Shown: positions 1-7,179, numbered from the stretch's first letter. The stretch: 13,955 nucleotides of DNA from an uncultured Lachnospiraceae bacterium (GCA_902795835.1 CADBNA010000469.1:1-13955); one strand, 5' to 3'. The notes: generated by a model from the sequence alone, not told the origin. A program made the numbers and translations.

Positions 1-834
1 GATATTGTGCGGGCATGGAATGGCGAACCGCTCCCGGAGGATACCTACTGTACATATCTGCACCTTGAAGAACAGCTGCGGTCAGGAAAAAAATACAGGG
101 AAGACCGGGCTTATTTTGAAAAGGCCTATGGGCAGGATGACTGGTGTATCAATCTTATCCCGGATGTAAAAGCCAGACCGGCAGGCAGGACTTTTCTGCC
201 CCTGAAGCAGAAAGTTCAGCCGGAAAAGATGAAATCTTTTGAAGATACACAGCATATTTCCAGGAATCTGCTGTTTACTGCCGTCGGCCTTCTGGGAGTG
301 GCGGTCATGGAGAAAAAGGACAGAGTCATGGCTGACTGGATTTTCCATGACAGAACGGATGATGTCCGCAAAAACGCCTTCGGCTGTCTTTTCCGTTACA
401 TCACCGTCGGGCTGGAGCTCAGAGAAGAGATGACACTCCGGGAGTTTTTCCGTATCCTCACCGACAGATCCAATGACAGCCTTGCGCACTGCTCCTATGA
501 GTGGAGTCTGACGAGGGATAATGTGTTCGAGCATGATATGATGATCGTTTGCTATGAGACGGCAGATATCATGAGCACCCGCGGCATTGAATCCATCGGG
601 GGAACCAGACTGGACGTAAAGAGCAGCGCCCCGATCAATTCCAGAAGCCTGGCATGTCAGATTATAGAGAGGCCGGACGGCATTACACCGTACCTGATGT
701 TTAATCAGGCGATCTACTCAGAGGAAAAGATCAGCCGCGCAGTAGATGTCTTCTCCGGCCTGCTGGATCTGATTATGCAGGCAGAAGATCTCGACCGGAT
801 CAGAATCTCACAGCTTGCAGACCTTGACTGGTAA
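1..834 (+). CDS. NRPS condensation-domain protein, C-terminal part (5' end outside window)
   Basis: The frame is open from base 1, so the gene enters from the left, and it stops with TAA at 832-834. The visible ~277 residues look like the second half of a condensation domain of non-ribosomal peptide synthetases. They begin with DIVRAWNGE, which in the family follows the catalytic HHxxxDG motif, so that motif should lie just upstream. Weak equivalents of later core motifs are present: AYFEKAYG, AFGCLFRYITVGLELRE (the usual 'GxFxNTLxLR' strand) and RDNVFEHDMMIVCYE. The chain ends with GLLDLIMQAEDLDRIRISQLADLDW, which resembles the usual C-to-A domain linker, but no adenylation or carrier domain follows. 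It is therefore either a terminal condensation domain or a small stand-alone condensation protein. Core motifs are divergent, so catalytic competence is uncertain. A repeat element starts two bases after the stop. Confidence 0.7.
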   Translation, partial: DIVRAWNGEPLPEDTYCTYLHLEEQLRSGKKYREDRAYFEKAYGQDDWCINLIPDVKARPAGRTFLPLKQKVQPEKMKSFEDTQHISRNLLFTAVGLLGVAVMEKKDRVMADWIFHDRTDDVRKNAFGCLFRYITVGLELREEMTLREFFRILTDRSNDSLAHCSYEWSLTRDNVFEHDMMIVCYETADIMSTRGIESIGGTRLDVKSSAPINSRSLACQIIERPDGITPYLMFNQAIYSEEKISRAVDVFSGLLDLIMQAEDLDRIRISQLADLDW

Positions 835-836
835 AA

Positions 837-926
837 GGGGACGGTTCCTTTCGGCTCATCAGTCGCTAATGCGACGGTCCTCAGGGCGGTTAACACCGCC
901 AGAATGAACCCTTAGGAACCGTCCCC
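837..926. repeat. Palindromic repeat copy A (GGGGACGGTTCCT arms)
   Basis: The arm GGGGACGGTTCCT at 837-849 is the exact reverse complement of AGGAACCGTCCCC at 914-926. Inside are two smaller hairpins: TCGC/GCGA at 863-866 and 871-874, and GGCGGT/ACCGCC at 885-890 and 895-900. The element starts two bases after the stop of the condensation gene, and its right arm contains the stop codon of the minus-strand tannase remnant (912-914). It therefore fills the whole gap between two convergent coding ends. No T-run follows, so it is not a classical intrinsic terminator, though the cruciform-like RNA could block or protect transcripts from either side. Confidence 0.85.
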
Positions 927-1427
927 TGTACAGCTCTCTACCCAGTCAATGAAATTGTCTGTGCTATTTCCGCTGCTTTCTGCCTTGGTATGCCCCTGGC
1001 CCCAGACTGTTTCAAAGTCCACAGATTCGACCGTATCATATTTTTCAAGTGCCAGCGCCAGGTTCATCTCTGTCGAAAGCGCACAATCACCCTGTTCGAT
1101 TCCTGTCCGAATCCTCCAGTACTTTGCGACAGTACTTGTTTCATATCCTTCTTCGCTTTCCAACAGGTAGTATAGCGGTGTGTACATGGCTAGACGTACA
1201 TTCACTGTGTTTCCAATACTGTCTGTCTCATTCAGGTCTTCCGCATATGCATCTGCATACGAACTGTCCAGCTCATCGAGGACTGCTGCAAGTGTGCCGT
1301 CAAAATGCGCGCCGTCTCCATCGCCGTATCCGAACAGTGTGTTCTCACCCTGACCTGCATCCAGCTGATCAAACGCTCCCAGACTTTTTGAAGCATTTTT
1401 GCAGGCTTTCAAAACTAATTGAGACGG
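912..1427 (-). pseudogene. Remnant of a subtype-B tannase-like alpha/beta-hydrolase (C-terminal third)
   Basis: The minus-strand frame is open from 1427, where a stop precedes it at 1428-1430, down to TAA at 912-914. The only start-like codon near the beginning is TTG at 1412, with no convincing ribosome binding site. The sequence matches the C-terminal third of subtype-B tannases: a YWRIRTGIEQGD segment carrying the presumed catalytic Asp, and VDFETVWGQGHTKAE carrying the presumed catalytic His. The Asp-His spacing is 32 residues, the same as D419-H451 that I recall for Lactobacillus plantarum tannase. The nucleophile Ser domain, expected a few hundred residues upstream, is absent; the PucR-type gene starts its 3' end only about 70 bp away. 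The last codons (GDGS, stop) are read from the arm of the repeat at 914-926 rather than from a normal tannase end. I call it a decayed gene truncated at its 5' end, with an altered 3' end. Confidence 0.65.
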
Positions 1428-1498
1428 TTATAACCCTTGAACCTTAAATGCACATTGGAAAACAGTACTTTTACTGTGCCTGGCCGAGCATCACATTC

Positions 1499-3040
1499 TT
1501 ACGGCAGCTGAAAGCCTTCTTTTTCAAGCAGTTCAAAAATAAACAGAAGATGAATCCTTTCATTTTTGTCATGCAGATTAATGCCGGATATCTCGCGGAT
1601 TCTTTTGAGCTGGTAAACAAAAGTTGAGCGCTGCATATAAAGTTTGCGGACAGCCTGTGTCATGCTCATATTCTGCTCAAGATATATTTGCAGGGAGCGG
1701 GTGTACTGACGATTGTGTAGATGGTCGTACTCGATCAGTTTTGCCAGACTGTCGGGAATGACGGAGGTGATGCTGGACTGGCCAAGGGCATTGTGCAGCA
1801 GGTGCCGGTACGCGTAATTCTCATAGCGGTAACTCCACAGCGTCGGATCGAACCGGCTCCCCAGAAGAAGGGCCGTTTCTGCCTGACTGTAATAGTCCGC
1901 CAGTAGCCAGAGGTCAGAAAAAGTGCGGCTGATACCGGCCTTCAGAAGATACTCCCGAAGCAGATAAACCAGGTGTGACAGGATTGTCTCCCGGTCTGCC
2001 GTAGCCAGAGTCAGGTTTACCAGAAGAAAGATATGGGACTCCCGGATGATGGCAGTGCTGTGTGAAAAAAGCGATTCCAGTTTGGTACAGAAGGTTGTCA
2101 CAGTGCTGATGGCTTTATCGTATTCACTGACAGGAATCAGGGCACAGAAGTACTGATTGTCTGTTTTCCACCCAAAGTGCCGCAGGACATCCGCAAGCTG
2201 TGTATCACTGACCGGAAGACGCTCAATCAGTCTGCCTATCTGATCATCAAAGCCTTTGGGGTGATTATTCATGTTGATGCCGCGACGCTCAATAACGATA
2301 CGGACGATTTCAGCCAGATGACGCAGGATGGCATAATCGCTTGGCTGGATCGGCCGTGTTACTTCGCAGATCATGAGACGGGCAATGTAGATATCGTTTG
2401 AACGGATATTGTCGTACAGAATCCGGTATCCCCAAAACTCGTCCGGAAATATTTCCGGATTCACGGCGTCGATCGTGTGAAGAAAGTCCGGATTCAGCCG
2501 CAGACCTTCGATTTCTTCATCTGTGAGAAACTCCATTTCTTTTGTGTCTGCAAATAATTGAAAATCTCCCTGTTTCTTGCTTTCGCTGAAGAAAATGATT
2601 TGCAGGCCCGCTGAGTACAGGCAAATGGGATTGTTCACAAAGGGAAATGTAATATCGCCAAACTCCCTCAGATCGGCCTCTCTGCCCAGCAATTCATACA
2701 GATCTCTGTCCCACTTCTGAAATATGCGGAAGATTTCCTGAACAGAATACAATAATACTTCCGGGCGGATTTCATCTGAAAGCCCGAGATACTCCAAATC
2801 GGAGCGATCCGGGCAGTTGTTGTCAAAGTCGCATATCAGAAAAGCACCCTCTTGAAGCCGGTCCACGTTCTCACACCAGGACTGTGCGTCCATAATATAC
2901 AGATAAGCCGGATCAGTCTGTATGGAAGGGACATAAATGAGGGCCCCTTCAAATGTACCGGTGTGTTTTTCGGTGTGAATGGAAGAGAATACAATTTTTT
3001 CGTGGAGATAGTCGCGGAAAAAATACAGGTTTAATTTCAT
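1499..3040 (-). CDS. PucR/CdaR-type transcriptional regulator
   Basis: The 513-residue cytosolic protein ends in the helix-turn-helix domain typical of the PucR/CdaR class (HTH_30): SLQIYLEQNMSMTQAVRKLY, then MQRSTFVYQLKRIREISGIN and LHDKNERIHLLFIFELL, roughly residues 445-505. The long N-terminal part (about 1-280) is probably a sensory region but matches no domain I can name with certainty. I place the start at ATG 3038-3040 (MKLNLYFF). A GTG six codons upstream (3056-3058) keeps the frame but has no Shine-Dalgarno and would sit inside a 19-bp palindrome. Even the ATG has only a weak GGTG-type site, suggesting low expression. It is transcribed divergently from the antiporter/URO-D/MFS operon, and two operator-like inverted repeats lie between them. 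It is therefore probably the local, autoregulated regulator of that operon, responding to an unknown small molecule. Confidence 0.8.
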   Translation of the reverse strand: MKLNLYFFRDYLHEKIVFSSIHTEKHTGTFEGALIYVPSIQTDPAYLYIMDAQSWCENVDRLQEGAFLICDFDNNCPDRSDLEYLGLSDEIRPEVLLYSVQEIFRIFQKWDRDLYELLGREADLREFGDITFPFVNNPICLYSAGLQIIFFSESKKQGDFQLFADTKEMEFLTDEEIEGLRLNPDFLHTIDAVNPEIFPDEFWGYRILYDNIRSNDIYIARLMICEVTRPIQPSDYAILRHLAEIVRIVIERRGINMNNHPKGFDDQIGRLIERLPVSDTQLADVLRHFGWKTDNQYFCALIPVSEYDKAISTVTTFCTKLESLFSHSTAIIRESHIFLLVNLTLATADRETILSHLVYLLREYLLKAGISRTFSDLWLLADYYSQAETALLLGSRFDPTLWSYRYENYAYRHLLHNALGQSSITSVIPDSLAKLIEYDHLHNRQYTRSLQIYLEQNMSMTQAVRKLYMQRSTFVYQLKRIREISGINLHDKNERIHLLFIFELLEKEGFQLP

Positions 3041-3051
3041 ACTGACACCAT

Positions 3052-3070
3052 TTCGCACATTTTGTACGAA
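3052..3070. promoter_or_regulatory. Operator-like palindrome 1 in the divergent regulatory region
   Basis: A 19-bp interrupted palindrome, TTCGnACAnnnTGTnCGAA, has all seven outer and inner symmetric base pairs intact apart from the single n on each side. It begins 11 bases upstream of the regulator's ATG (3040) and lies about 150 bases upstream of the antiporter start, the position expected for an autoregulatory site of the PucR-type protein. Its half-site TGTACGAA recurs with one change (TGCACGAA) at 3195-3202. Confidence 0.55.
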
Positions 3071-3177
3071 TCAGATAAAAAAATATACGCAGTTTTCCAG
3101 ATAGGAAAGAATCAGGCGCTGTGTTACAATCTCAATACTACCAGAAACTCTGTAGATTTCAAACAATCCTTTACAAT

Positions 3178-3204
3178 TTTTCGTCTGGTGAATTTGCACG
3201 AAAA
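3178..3204. promoter_or_regulatory. Operator-like inverted repeat 2 upstream of the antiporter gene
   Basis: TTTTCGT at 3178-3184 is the exact reverse complement of ACGAAAA at 3198-3204, separated by 13 bases. It shares the TTCG/CGAA ends of the palindrome at 3052-3070 but has wider spacing. It lies 19 bases before the ATG of the antiporter and directly downstream of a -10-like TACAAT at 3172-3177, which has no recognisable -35. A regulator bound here could control initiation or block elongation. Confidence 0.4.
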
Positions 3205-3223
3205 GGAAAGAGAAGACGCAGAA

Positions 3224-4558
3224 ATGTCGAATGAAGTATGGGCGGGAATTCCCCTGGCAATCCTGATCATCGGAGCTCTGATTACTAGGCGCATTATCGA
3301 ACCGGCTGTTATTTCTTCTGTGGTTTCTGTACTCATGGAATACAGGACAGGGTTTGTTGCCGGTTATGTAGAGAAAATGTATCAGGTTCTTTCCGACCCT
3401 TCTTTTCAGCTTCTGGTCATTGTAGCGGCTGGTTTCGCCGGGCTGTCGGCCTTGCTCGAAAAATCAGGGGCGATGCTTGGCTTCAGGGGAATTCTGGAAA
3501 AGCTGTGTACGACAAAGAAGAAAACCGTTTTTTTCACCTGGCTTCTCGGCGGCATCATCTTTATTGATGATTACCTGAATGCGCTGGCTGTTTCTGCTGC
3601 CATGAAGGGGATTTCGGATGAAAAAAGGATTCCGCGGGAACATCTGGCCTACACGGTCAATTGCATGGGCGCATGTGTCTGTGTAATGCTTCCTTTTTCG
3701 AGCTGGGCAGCTTTTGCGATGGGCTGCGCCTCCGAACAGGGGCTTGCGGCTGCGGATTATATACATGCAATCCCATTTATGTTTTACCCGATCTGTGCCA
3801 TAGCGATTTGCCTGCTTCTGGCTTTTGAGAAGTTTCCCATGATCGGTGAGCTGAAAAAAGCGTACGCGAGAGTCCGTGGCGGCGGGCCGCTTCTGGACAA
3901 AGCCGCATCAGACATAATGAAACCAGAAGATGAGATTCACGAGTCCAGCCCGCTGTTTTTTCTGGTGCCGATGGCTGCGCTGATTGCCGGAATGCTTCTG
4001 GGAGGACAGGATATCGTAGTCGGGCTGCTAGCAGCGCTGCTTTGTCTTCTGATCCTGCTTTCAGCCCGCTCTAAGATGGGACTGCATCAGTTTTTTGATG
4101 TTTTTTTGCAGGGAGCGTCTGTTATGATGCCGATGCTGATTACAATATTCGTGACATTTATTATGGAAGCTGCAATTGATGAGATGGGATTCATCGGATT
4201 TCTCACAGGCCTGATCAGCCGTACCATTCCGGCATGGCTGATCCCTGTTACCGCATTTGTCATTGTAGGCACTATTACCTTTTTTGCCGCTTCCTTCTGG
4301 GCCCTTATCGTAATTGCATTTCCGATTTTTCTTCCCATGGCGCTGGCTGTCGGTGTGAATCCGTCACTGGTAATCGGCGCAGTGATGTCTGGGGCGGCAC
4401 TTGGAAGCCAGGCATGTCTGTATTCGGATGCAATTTTTATGGTGGCTGCAGGGACAGAGGTTCCGAACGACACACAGTTCCGGACTGTACTGCCATATGT
4501 ATTGACCGGAGCTGCTGTCGCAGCAGCGCTGTTTGTTTTGGCCGGGATTTTTCTTTGA
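3224..4558 (+). CDS. NhaC-family Na+/H+ antiporter-like membrane protein
   Basis: A 444-residue, very hydrophobic protein with about 11-12 predicted membrane segments. The NhaC signature region is clear: GGIIFIDDYLNALAVSAAMKG, followed by a HLAYTVNCMGACVCVMLPFSSWAAFAMG segment equivalent to the conserved 'DS.AAPVC...P.SSW' stretch. A second conserved re-entrant region near the C-terminus contains FFAASFWALIVIAFPIFLPMA, then GAALGSQACLYSDA. The family exchanges Na+ for H+, or carries organic anions in some members such as the malate/lactate antiporters. The frame extends 54 codons upstream to a TTG at 3062, but that stretch is hydrophilic, crosses both operator-like repeats and lacks a ribosome binding site. 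I prefer ATG 3224, preceded by the weak purine stretch AGAGAAGA. It is first in an operon with a URO-D protein and an MFS carrier, so organic substrate exchange is as plausible as plain sodium export. Confidence 0.8.
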   Translation: MSNEVWAGIPLAILIIGALITRRIIEPAVISSVVSVLMEYRTGFVAGYVEKMYQVLSDPSFQLLVIVAAGFAGLSALLEKSGAMLGFRGILEKLCTTKKKTVFFTWLLGGIIFIDDYLNALAVSAAMKGISDEKRIPREHLAYTVNCMGACVCVMLPFSSWAAFAMGCASEQGLAAADYIHAIPFMFYPICAIAICLLLAFEKFPMIGELKKAYARVRGGGPLLDKAASDIMKPEDEIHESSPLFFLVPMAALIAGMLLGGQDIVVGLLAALLCLLILLSARSKMGLHQFFDVFLQGASVMMPMLITIFVTFIMEAAIDEMGFIGFLTGLISRTIPAWLIPVTAFVIVGTITFFAASFWALIVIAFPIFLPMALAVGVNPSLVIGAVMSGAALGSQACLYSDAIFMVAAGTEVPNDTQFRTVLPYVLTGAAVAAALFVLAGIFL

Positions 4559-4634
4559 TGACGGATAAAAAGCACGGAGTGCCTGCTGAAAGCCGGAATA
4601 AATAGAGGGAGTAATTCGATATGGAGGAGATAAA

Positions 4635-5627
4635 ATGCTGACAAGAAAACAGAATCTGAAAGAGACCATGCAGGGCGGTCATCCTGACCGGTTTGTCAAT
4701 CAGTACGAATTCATGGAAGTGCTGCTGTCGGATCCGTTCAATCTGGTGGATCCATATCCGGAATACGGCCAGCACAACGTGAAGAACGGATGGGGGGTCA
4801 CTCTTTCCTGGCCGGAAGGAACGCCCGGTCCCTTTCCCGTTCACGATGATGCGCACAAGCTGCTGAAGGATATCACCGAATGGCGTGAAAAGGTAAAAGC
4901 GCCAAACCTCCTGTTTCCTGATGAGATGTGGGAGACCGCGTGCAAAGAAGCAGAGGCAGTGGACCGGAATGACCGCTATGTTGCACCGATGGTTGCGCCG
5001 GGTATTTTTGAAAAGCTGCACTATTTCATGGGCATGGAAGATTCCATGATTAATTTTTATGAAGAACCTGAAGAGATGGCGGACCTGATCCGATACATCA
5101 CTGACTGGGAACTGCAGTATGCGGAAACTCTCTGTGAAAAACTCCATCCGGATGCACTGTTCCATCATGATGACTGGGGCAGTCAGATCTCGACTTTTAT
5201 CTCACCGGATATGTTTGAAGAATTTTTCCTGGAACCGTATAAACAGATCTACGGATATTACAAATCGCATGGTGTAGAACTGATTGTGCATCATTCGGAT
5301 TCCTATGCCGCTACGCTGGTACCCTATATGATTGAAATGGGTATTGATATCTGGCAGGGCGTGATGACCACAAACAATATACCGGAACTGATCAGTAAAT
5401 ACGGCGGACAGATTACATTCATGGGAGGAATCGACAGCGCCAAGGTAGATTATCCCGGCTGGTCCCGCGAAGTTGTTGCAAAAGAGGTTAGAAAGGCCTG
5501 TGAAGCATGCGGGACAAAGTTTTTTATCCCCAGTGCTTCCCAGGGGCTGGCAATGTCGACTTTTGAAGGTGTATATGAAGCCCTTTCCGAAGAAATCGAC
5601 CAGATGAGCAAAGAGATGTTCCGGTAA
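4635..5627 (+). CDS. Uroporphyrinogen decarboxylase (URO-D) superfamily protein, methyltransferase-like
   Basis: A 330-residue soluble protein preceded by a strong GGAGGAG (4623-4629). It resembles the URO-D superfamily branch annotated as corrinoid-dependent methyltransferases (veratrol/MtaA-like), not haem-pathway HemE. Features are an N-terminal WGVTLSWPEGTPGPFPVH segment (residues 53-70), a KDITEWREKVKAP stretch (78-90), HHDDWGSQ (177-184), a barrel strand ending in VHHSDSYA (218-225) and GGIDSAKVD (264-272). In MtaA/MtbA-type enzymes zinc is held by an HxC pair plus a later Cys. Here the equivalent places read HHSDS and, near residue 300, IPSAS, so neither cysteine is visible. No corrinoid-binding protein or corrinoid activase is encoded in the window. 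It may use a different metal set or different chemistry. Its operon partners are two transporters, so a role in early conversion of an imported small molecule is likely; the substrate is unknown. Confidence 0.75.
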   Translation: MLTRKQNLKETMQGGHPDRFVNQYEFMEVLLSDPFNLVDPYPEYGQHNVKNGWGVTLSWPEGTPGPFPVHDDAHKLLKDITEWREKVKAPNLLFPDEMWETACKEAEAVDRNDRYVAPMVAPGIFEKLHYFMGMEDSMINFYEEPEEMADLIRYITDWELQYAETLCEKLHPDALFHHDDWGSQISTFISPDMFEEFFLEPYKQIYGYYKSHGVELIVHHSDSYAATLVPYMIEMGIDIWQGVMTTNNIPELISKYGGQITFMGGIDSAKVDYPGWSREVVAKEVRKACEACGTKFFIPSASQGLAMSTFEGVYEALSEEIDQMSKEMFR

Positions 5628-5678
5628 GAAGAAGAAAAAAACAAATCTCAAAACAATTCATGAGTGAGGAGGAGCAAA

Positions 5679-6881
5679 ATGAAAGCAGAAAACATGTCAA
5701 AAGTCCGGCTGGCACTTGCACTTGCCGCACTGTTCCTGTCGACAAGCTGCACAATGGGAGATATGGTTGTAGTCCCCATTTTTGCCAATCTGTTTGAGGT
5801 GTTTCCGCAGACAGCCATCGTAAACGGAATTATCAGCTGGCCTTCCATCGTAGGTCTGTTTTTCTGCCTGATCGGTGGTTATCTTACAGATAAAATGGAC
5901 AAAAAATGGCTGATGGTAATCGGATTTGCACTTTATACAGCAACTTCCGTTTTCGGGTGTGCAATTGAGAATGTGTACTACATCGCAGCCTGTCGCTGCC
6001 TCGCAACCGGCGCGGGCTGGGGACTGACCAGCTCTGCGGCATTTGCCATTATCGCAGACCTGTACGAAGATGAAAACAAGCGCGGAACAGTCAATGGCTG
6101 GTACAATGCCTCTATGGCGCTGATGGGAGCTGCCCTGAGCTTTATCGGCGGTCTGCTTGCAGTTTCCGCATGGCAGAATGCGTTTAAGGCATACTGGCTG
6201 AACCTGCCGATCCTTATCATGCTGATCGTTTTCCTTCCGGCCATGCCGCCCAGAAAAGATGTTTCTGCGGAGACAAAGACTTCCGGGAAGACTTCCGGGA
6301 AAGATCTGACCGGTTGGTACAAACCGCTGATTCCGATCATCATTCAGGTGCTTGTTGTGGCATCTTGCTACTATGTAATTGCCTATATGATCTCTGTATA
6401 TGTGGCAGACGCGGGGATCGGCAATGAAGCGTTCTCCGGCACACTGGCTTCCGTTGGAACTATTTTCTCCTTCCTTGCCAACCTTGTATTCGGACTGTAT
6501 TACGCGAAACTCAAGAAGGCGACAGGCCTTCCTTCTTTCCTTGCATTGGGCGTCTGCTTCCTGCTGATGGGATTCATTCCGACCAAGGCGATATCTCTCG
6601 TCTGCTGTGCAGTCATGGGAGGATTTTGGGGAATCTTCTATTCCTTCTTCTACACAGAAACCACCGTTGTGGTTCCGGAAGAAAAGCAGGGCACGGCAAT
6701 TGGCATTGTAAACGCTGTCAATGGCCTGTGCATGGTTGTCTGCACATACGGTGTAACTGCTCTGGAAGGCGCCATGAAAACAACCAGCATCGTGCCGCTG
6801 TTCCCGATTTTCGGAGCGCTTTGTCTGGTGATTGCAGTATACTCCTTTATCCTTGTGGCAAGGGCAAGGAAAGCCGTCTGA
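5679..6881 (+). CDS. Major facilitator superfamily transporter
   Basis: A 400-residue inner-membrane carrier with about 12 membrane helices split into two bundles. The MFS motif A, GGYLTDKMDKKWL, lies between helices 2 and 3 (residues 66-78). A cytoplasmic loop around residues 190-215 separates the halves and contains a duplicated TSGK (KTSGKTSGK) encoded by a 12-bp tandem repeat near 6277-6300. I chose ATG 5679 because GAGGAGGAG (5667-5674) sits at the right distance; an in-frame GTG at 5664 would overlap that site. The gene follows the URO-D gene by 51 bases and is the last gene of the antiporter/URO-D/MFS operon, closed by the terminator at 7000-7031. MFS family and substrate cannot be resolved by eye. 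Co-transcription suggests import of the compound handled by the URO-D protein, or export of its product. Confidence 0.85.
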   Translation: MKAENMSKVRLALALAALFLSTSCTMGDMVVVPIFANLFEVFPQTAIVNGIISWPSIVGLFFCLIGGYLTDKMDKKWLMVIGFALYTATSVFGCAIENVYYIAACRCLATGAGWGLTSSAAFAIIADLYEDENKRGTVNGWYNASMALMGAALSFIGGLLAVSAWQNAFKAYWLNLPILIMLIVFLPAMPPRKDVSAETKTSGKTSGKDLTGWYKPLIPIIIQVLVVASCYYVIAYMISVYVADAGIGNEAFSGTLASVGTIFSFLANLVFGLYYAKLKKATGLPSFLALGVCFLLMGFIPTKAISLVCCAVMGGFWGIFYSFFYTETTVVVPEEKQGTAIGIVNAVNGLCMVVCTYGVTALEGAMKTTSIVPLFPIFGALCLVIAVYSFILVARARKAV

Positions 6882-6887
6882 TCTGTG

Positions 6888-6923
6888 GGGGACGGTTCCT
6901 AAGGTGTCATTTTGCGGAACCGG
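6888..6923. repeat. Palindromic repeat copy B, half-decayed
   Basis: GGGGACGGTTCCT (6888-6900), identical to the left arm of copy A, starts six bases after the MFS stop codon. The expected right arm is recognisable only as GCGGAACCGG at 6914-6923, so pairing is limited to about GGTTCC/GGAACC. No coding sequence is disturbed. Confidence 0.6.
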
Positions 6924-6999
6924 AAACTATGTTTCGCTGGCTCCGTGCCCGGCTTCTGCAGCAGCGGGTTTAGAGAAATCCAAATAAGTAAAGACTACA

Positions 7000-7031
7000 G
7001 GCCCCGATAACTCCGGGGCCTTGTTTTTTTT
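7000..7031 (+). terminator. Rho-independent terminator of the antiporter/URO-D/MFS operon
   Basis: The stem GGCCCCG (7000-7006) pairs with CGGGGCC (7014-7020) around a 7-base loop and is followed directly by TTGTTTTTTTT. This is a textbook intrinsic terminator, about 120 bases after the MFS stop. Confidence 0.93.
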
Positions 7032-7032
7032 C

Positions 7033-7128
7033 GGGGAGCCAGGAGACACATTCCTGTGACTATTGTATAAGGACGACAATGAGAACTGTCTCCCATACTT
7101 CCTGGTGAGCCCTGAGGAACCTTCCCCC
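7033..7128. repeat. Compound, decayed repeat copy C between terminator and ABC-F promoter
   Basis: This part of the 343-base gene-free stretch (6882-7224) holds pieces of the repeat family. GGGGAGCCAGGAGACACAT at 7033-7051 is close to the GGTGAGCCAGAAGATATGT found at 13910-13928. GGTGAGCCCT at 7104-7113 equals the outer arm of the palindrome at 9019-9088. AGGAACCTTCCCC at 7115-7127 is a one-mismatch AGGAACCGTCCCC arm. GGAGACA (7042-7048) can also pair with TGTCTCC (7087-7093). I see no gene in it. Confidence 0.5.
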
Positions 7129-7150
7129 GAAAGGCTGCCGCAAAGGGAAA

Positions 7151-7179
7151 TTGCGAAAGGAAGGCCCGGATGGTATAAT
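7151..7179 (+). promoter_or_regulatory. Sigma-A type promoter of the ABC-F gene
   Basis: TTGCGA at 7151-7156 and a perfect TATAAT at 7174-7179 are separated by 17 bases. The -10 box is also preceded by TGG, the extended -10 feature. Transcription should start near 7186, giving a leader of about 40 bases. The promoter lies downstream of the previous operon's terminator, so the ABC-F gene is an independent, probably well-expressed unit. Confidence 0.85.

Noticed and set aside
1462..1477. ACAGTA/TACTGT hairpin after the PucR-type gene as a terminator
   Set aside because: The 6-bp AT-rich stem is too weak and no T-run follows on the minus strand.
3125..3177. TACAAT boxes (3125-3130, 3172-3177) as the antiporter promoter
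   Set aside because: Neither has a recognisable -35 at 16-18 bases, so I only mention the second as a -10-like word.
3062..3223. 54-codon N-terminal extension of the antiporter starting at TTG 3062
   Set aside because: It is hydrophilic, has no ribosome binding site, and overlaps both operator-like repeats and the regulator's promoter region. ATG 3224 starts right before the first membrane segment.
4558..4605. 15-codon ORF overlapping the antiporter stop as TGATG (starts MTDKKHG)
   Set aside because: Translational coupling is possible, but there is no Shine-Dalgarno, it is very short, and the composition looks like intergenic spacer.
4635..5627. Haem-pathway uroporphyrinogen decarboxylase (HemE)
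   Set aside because: The N-terminal Arg-rich substrate loop and other HemE hallmarks are missing, and the operon context is transport, not tetrapyrrole synthesis.
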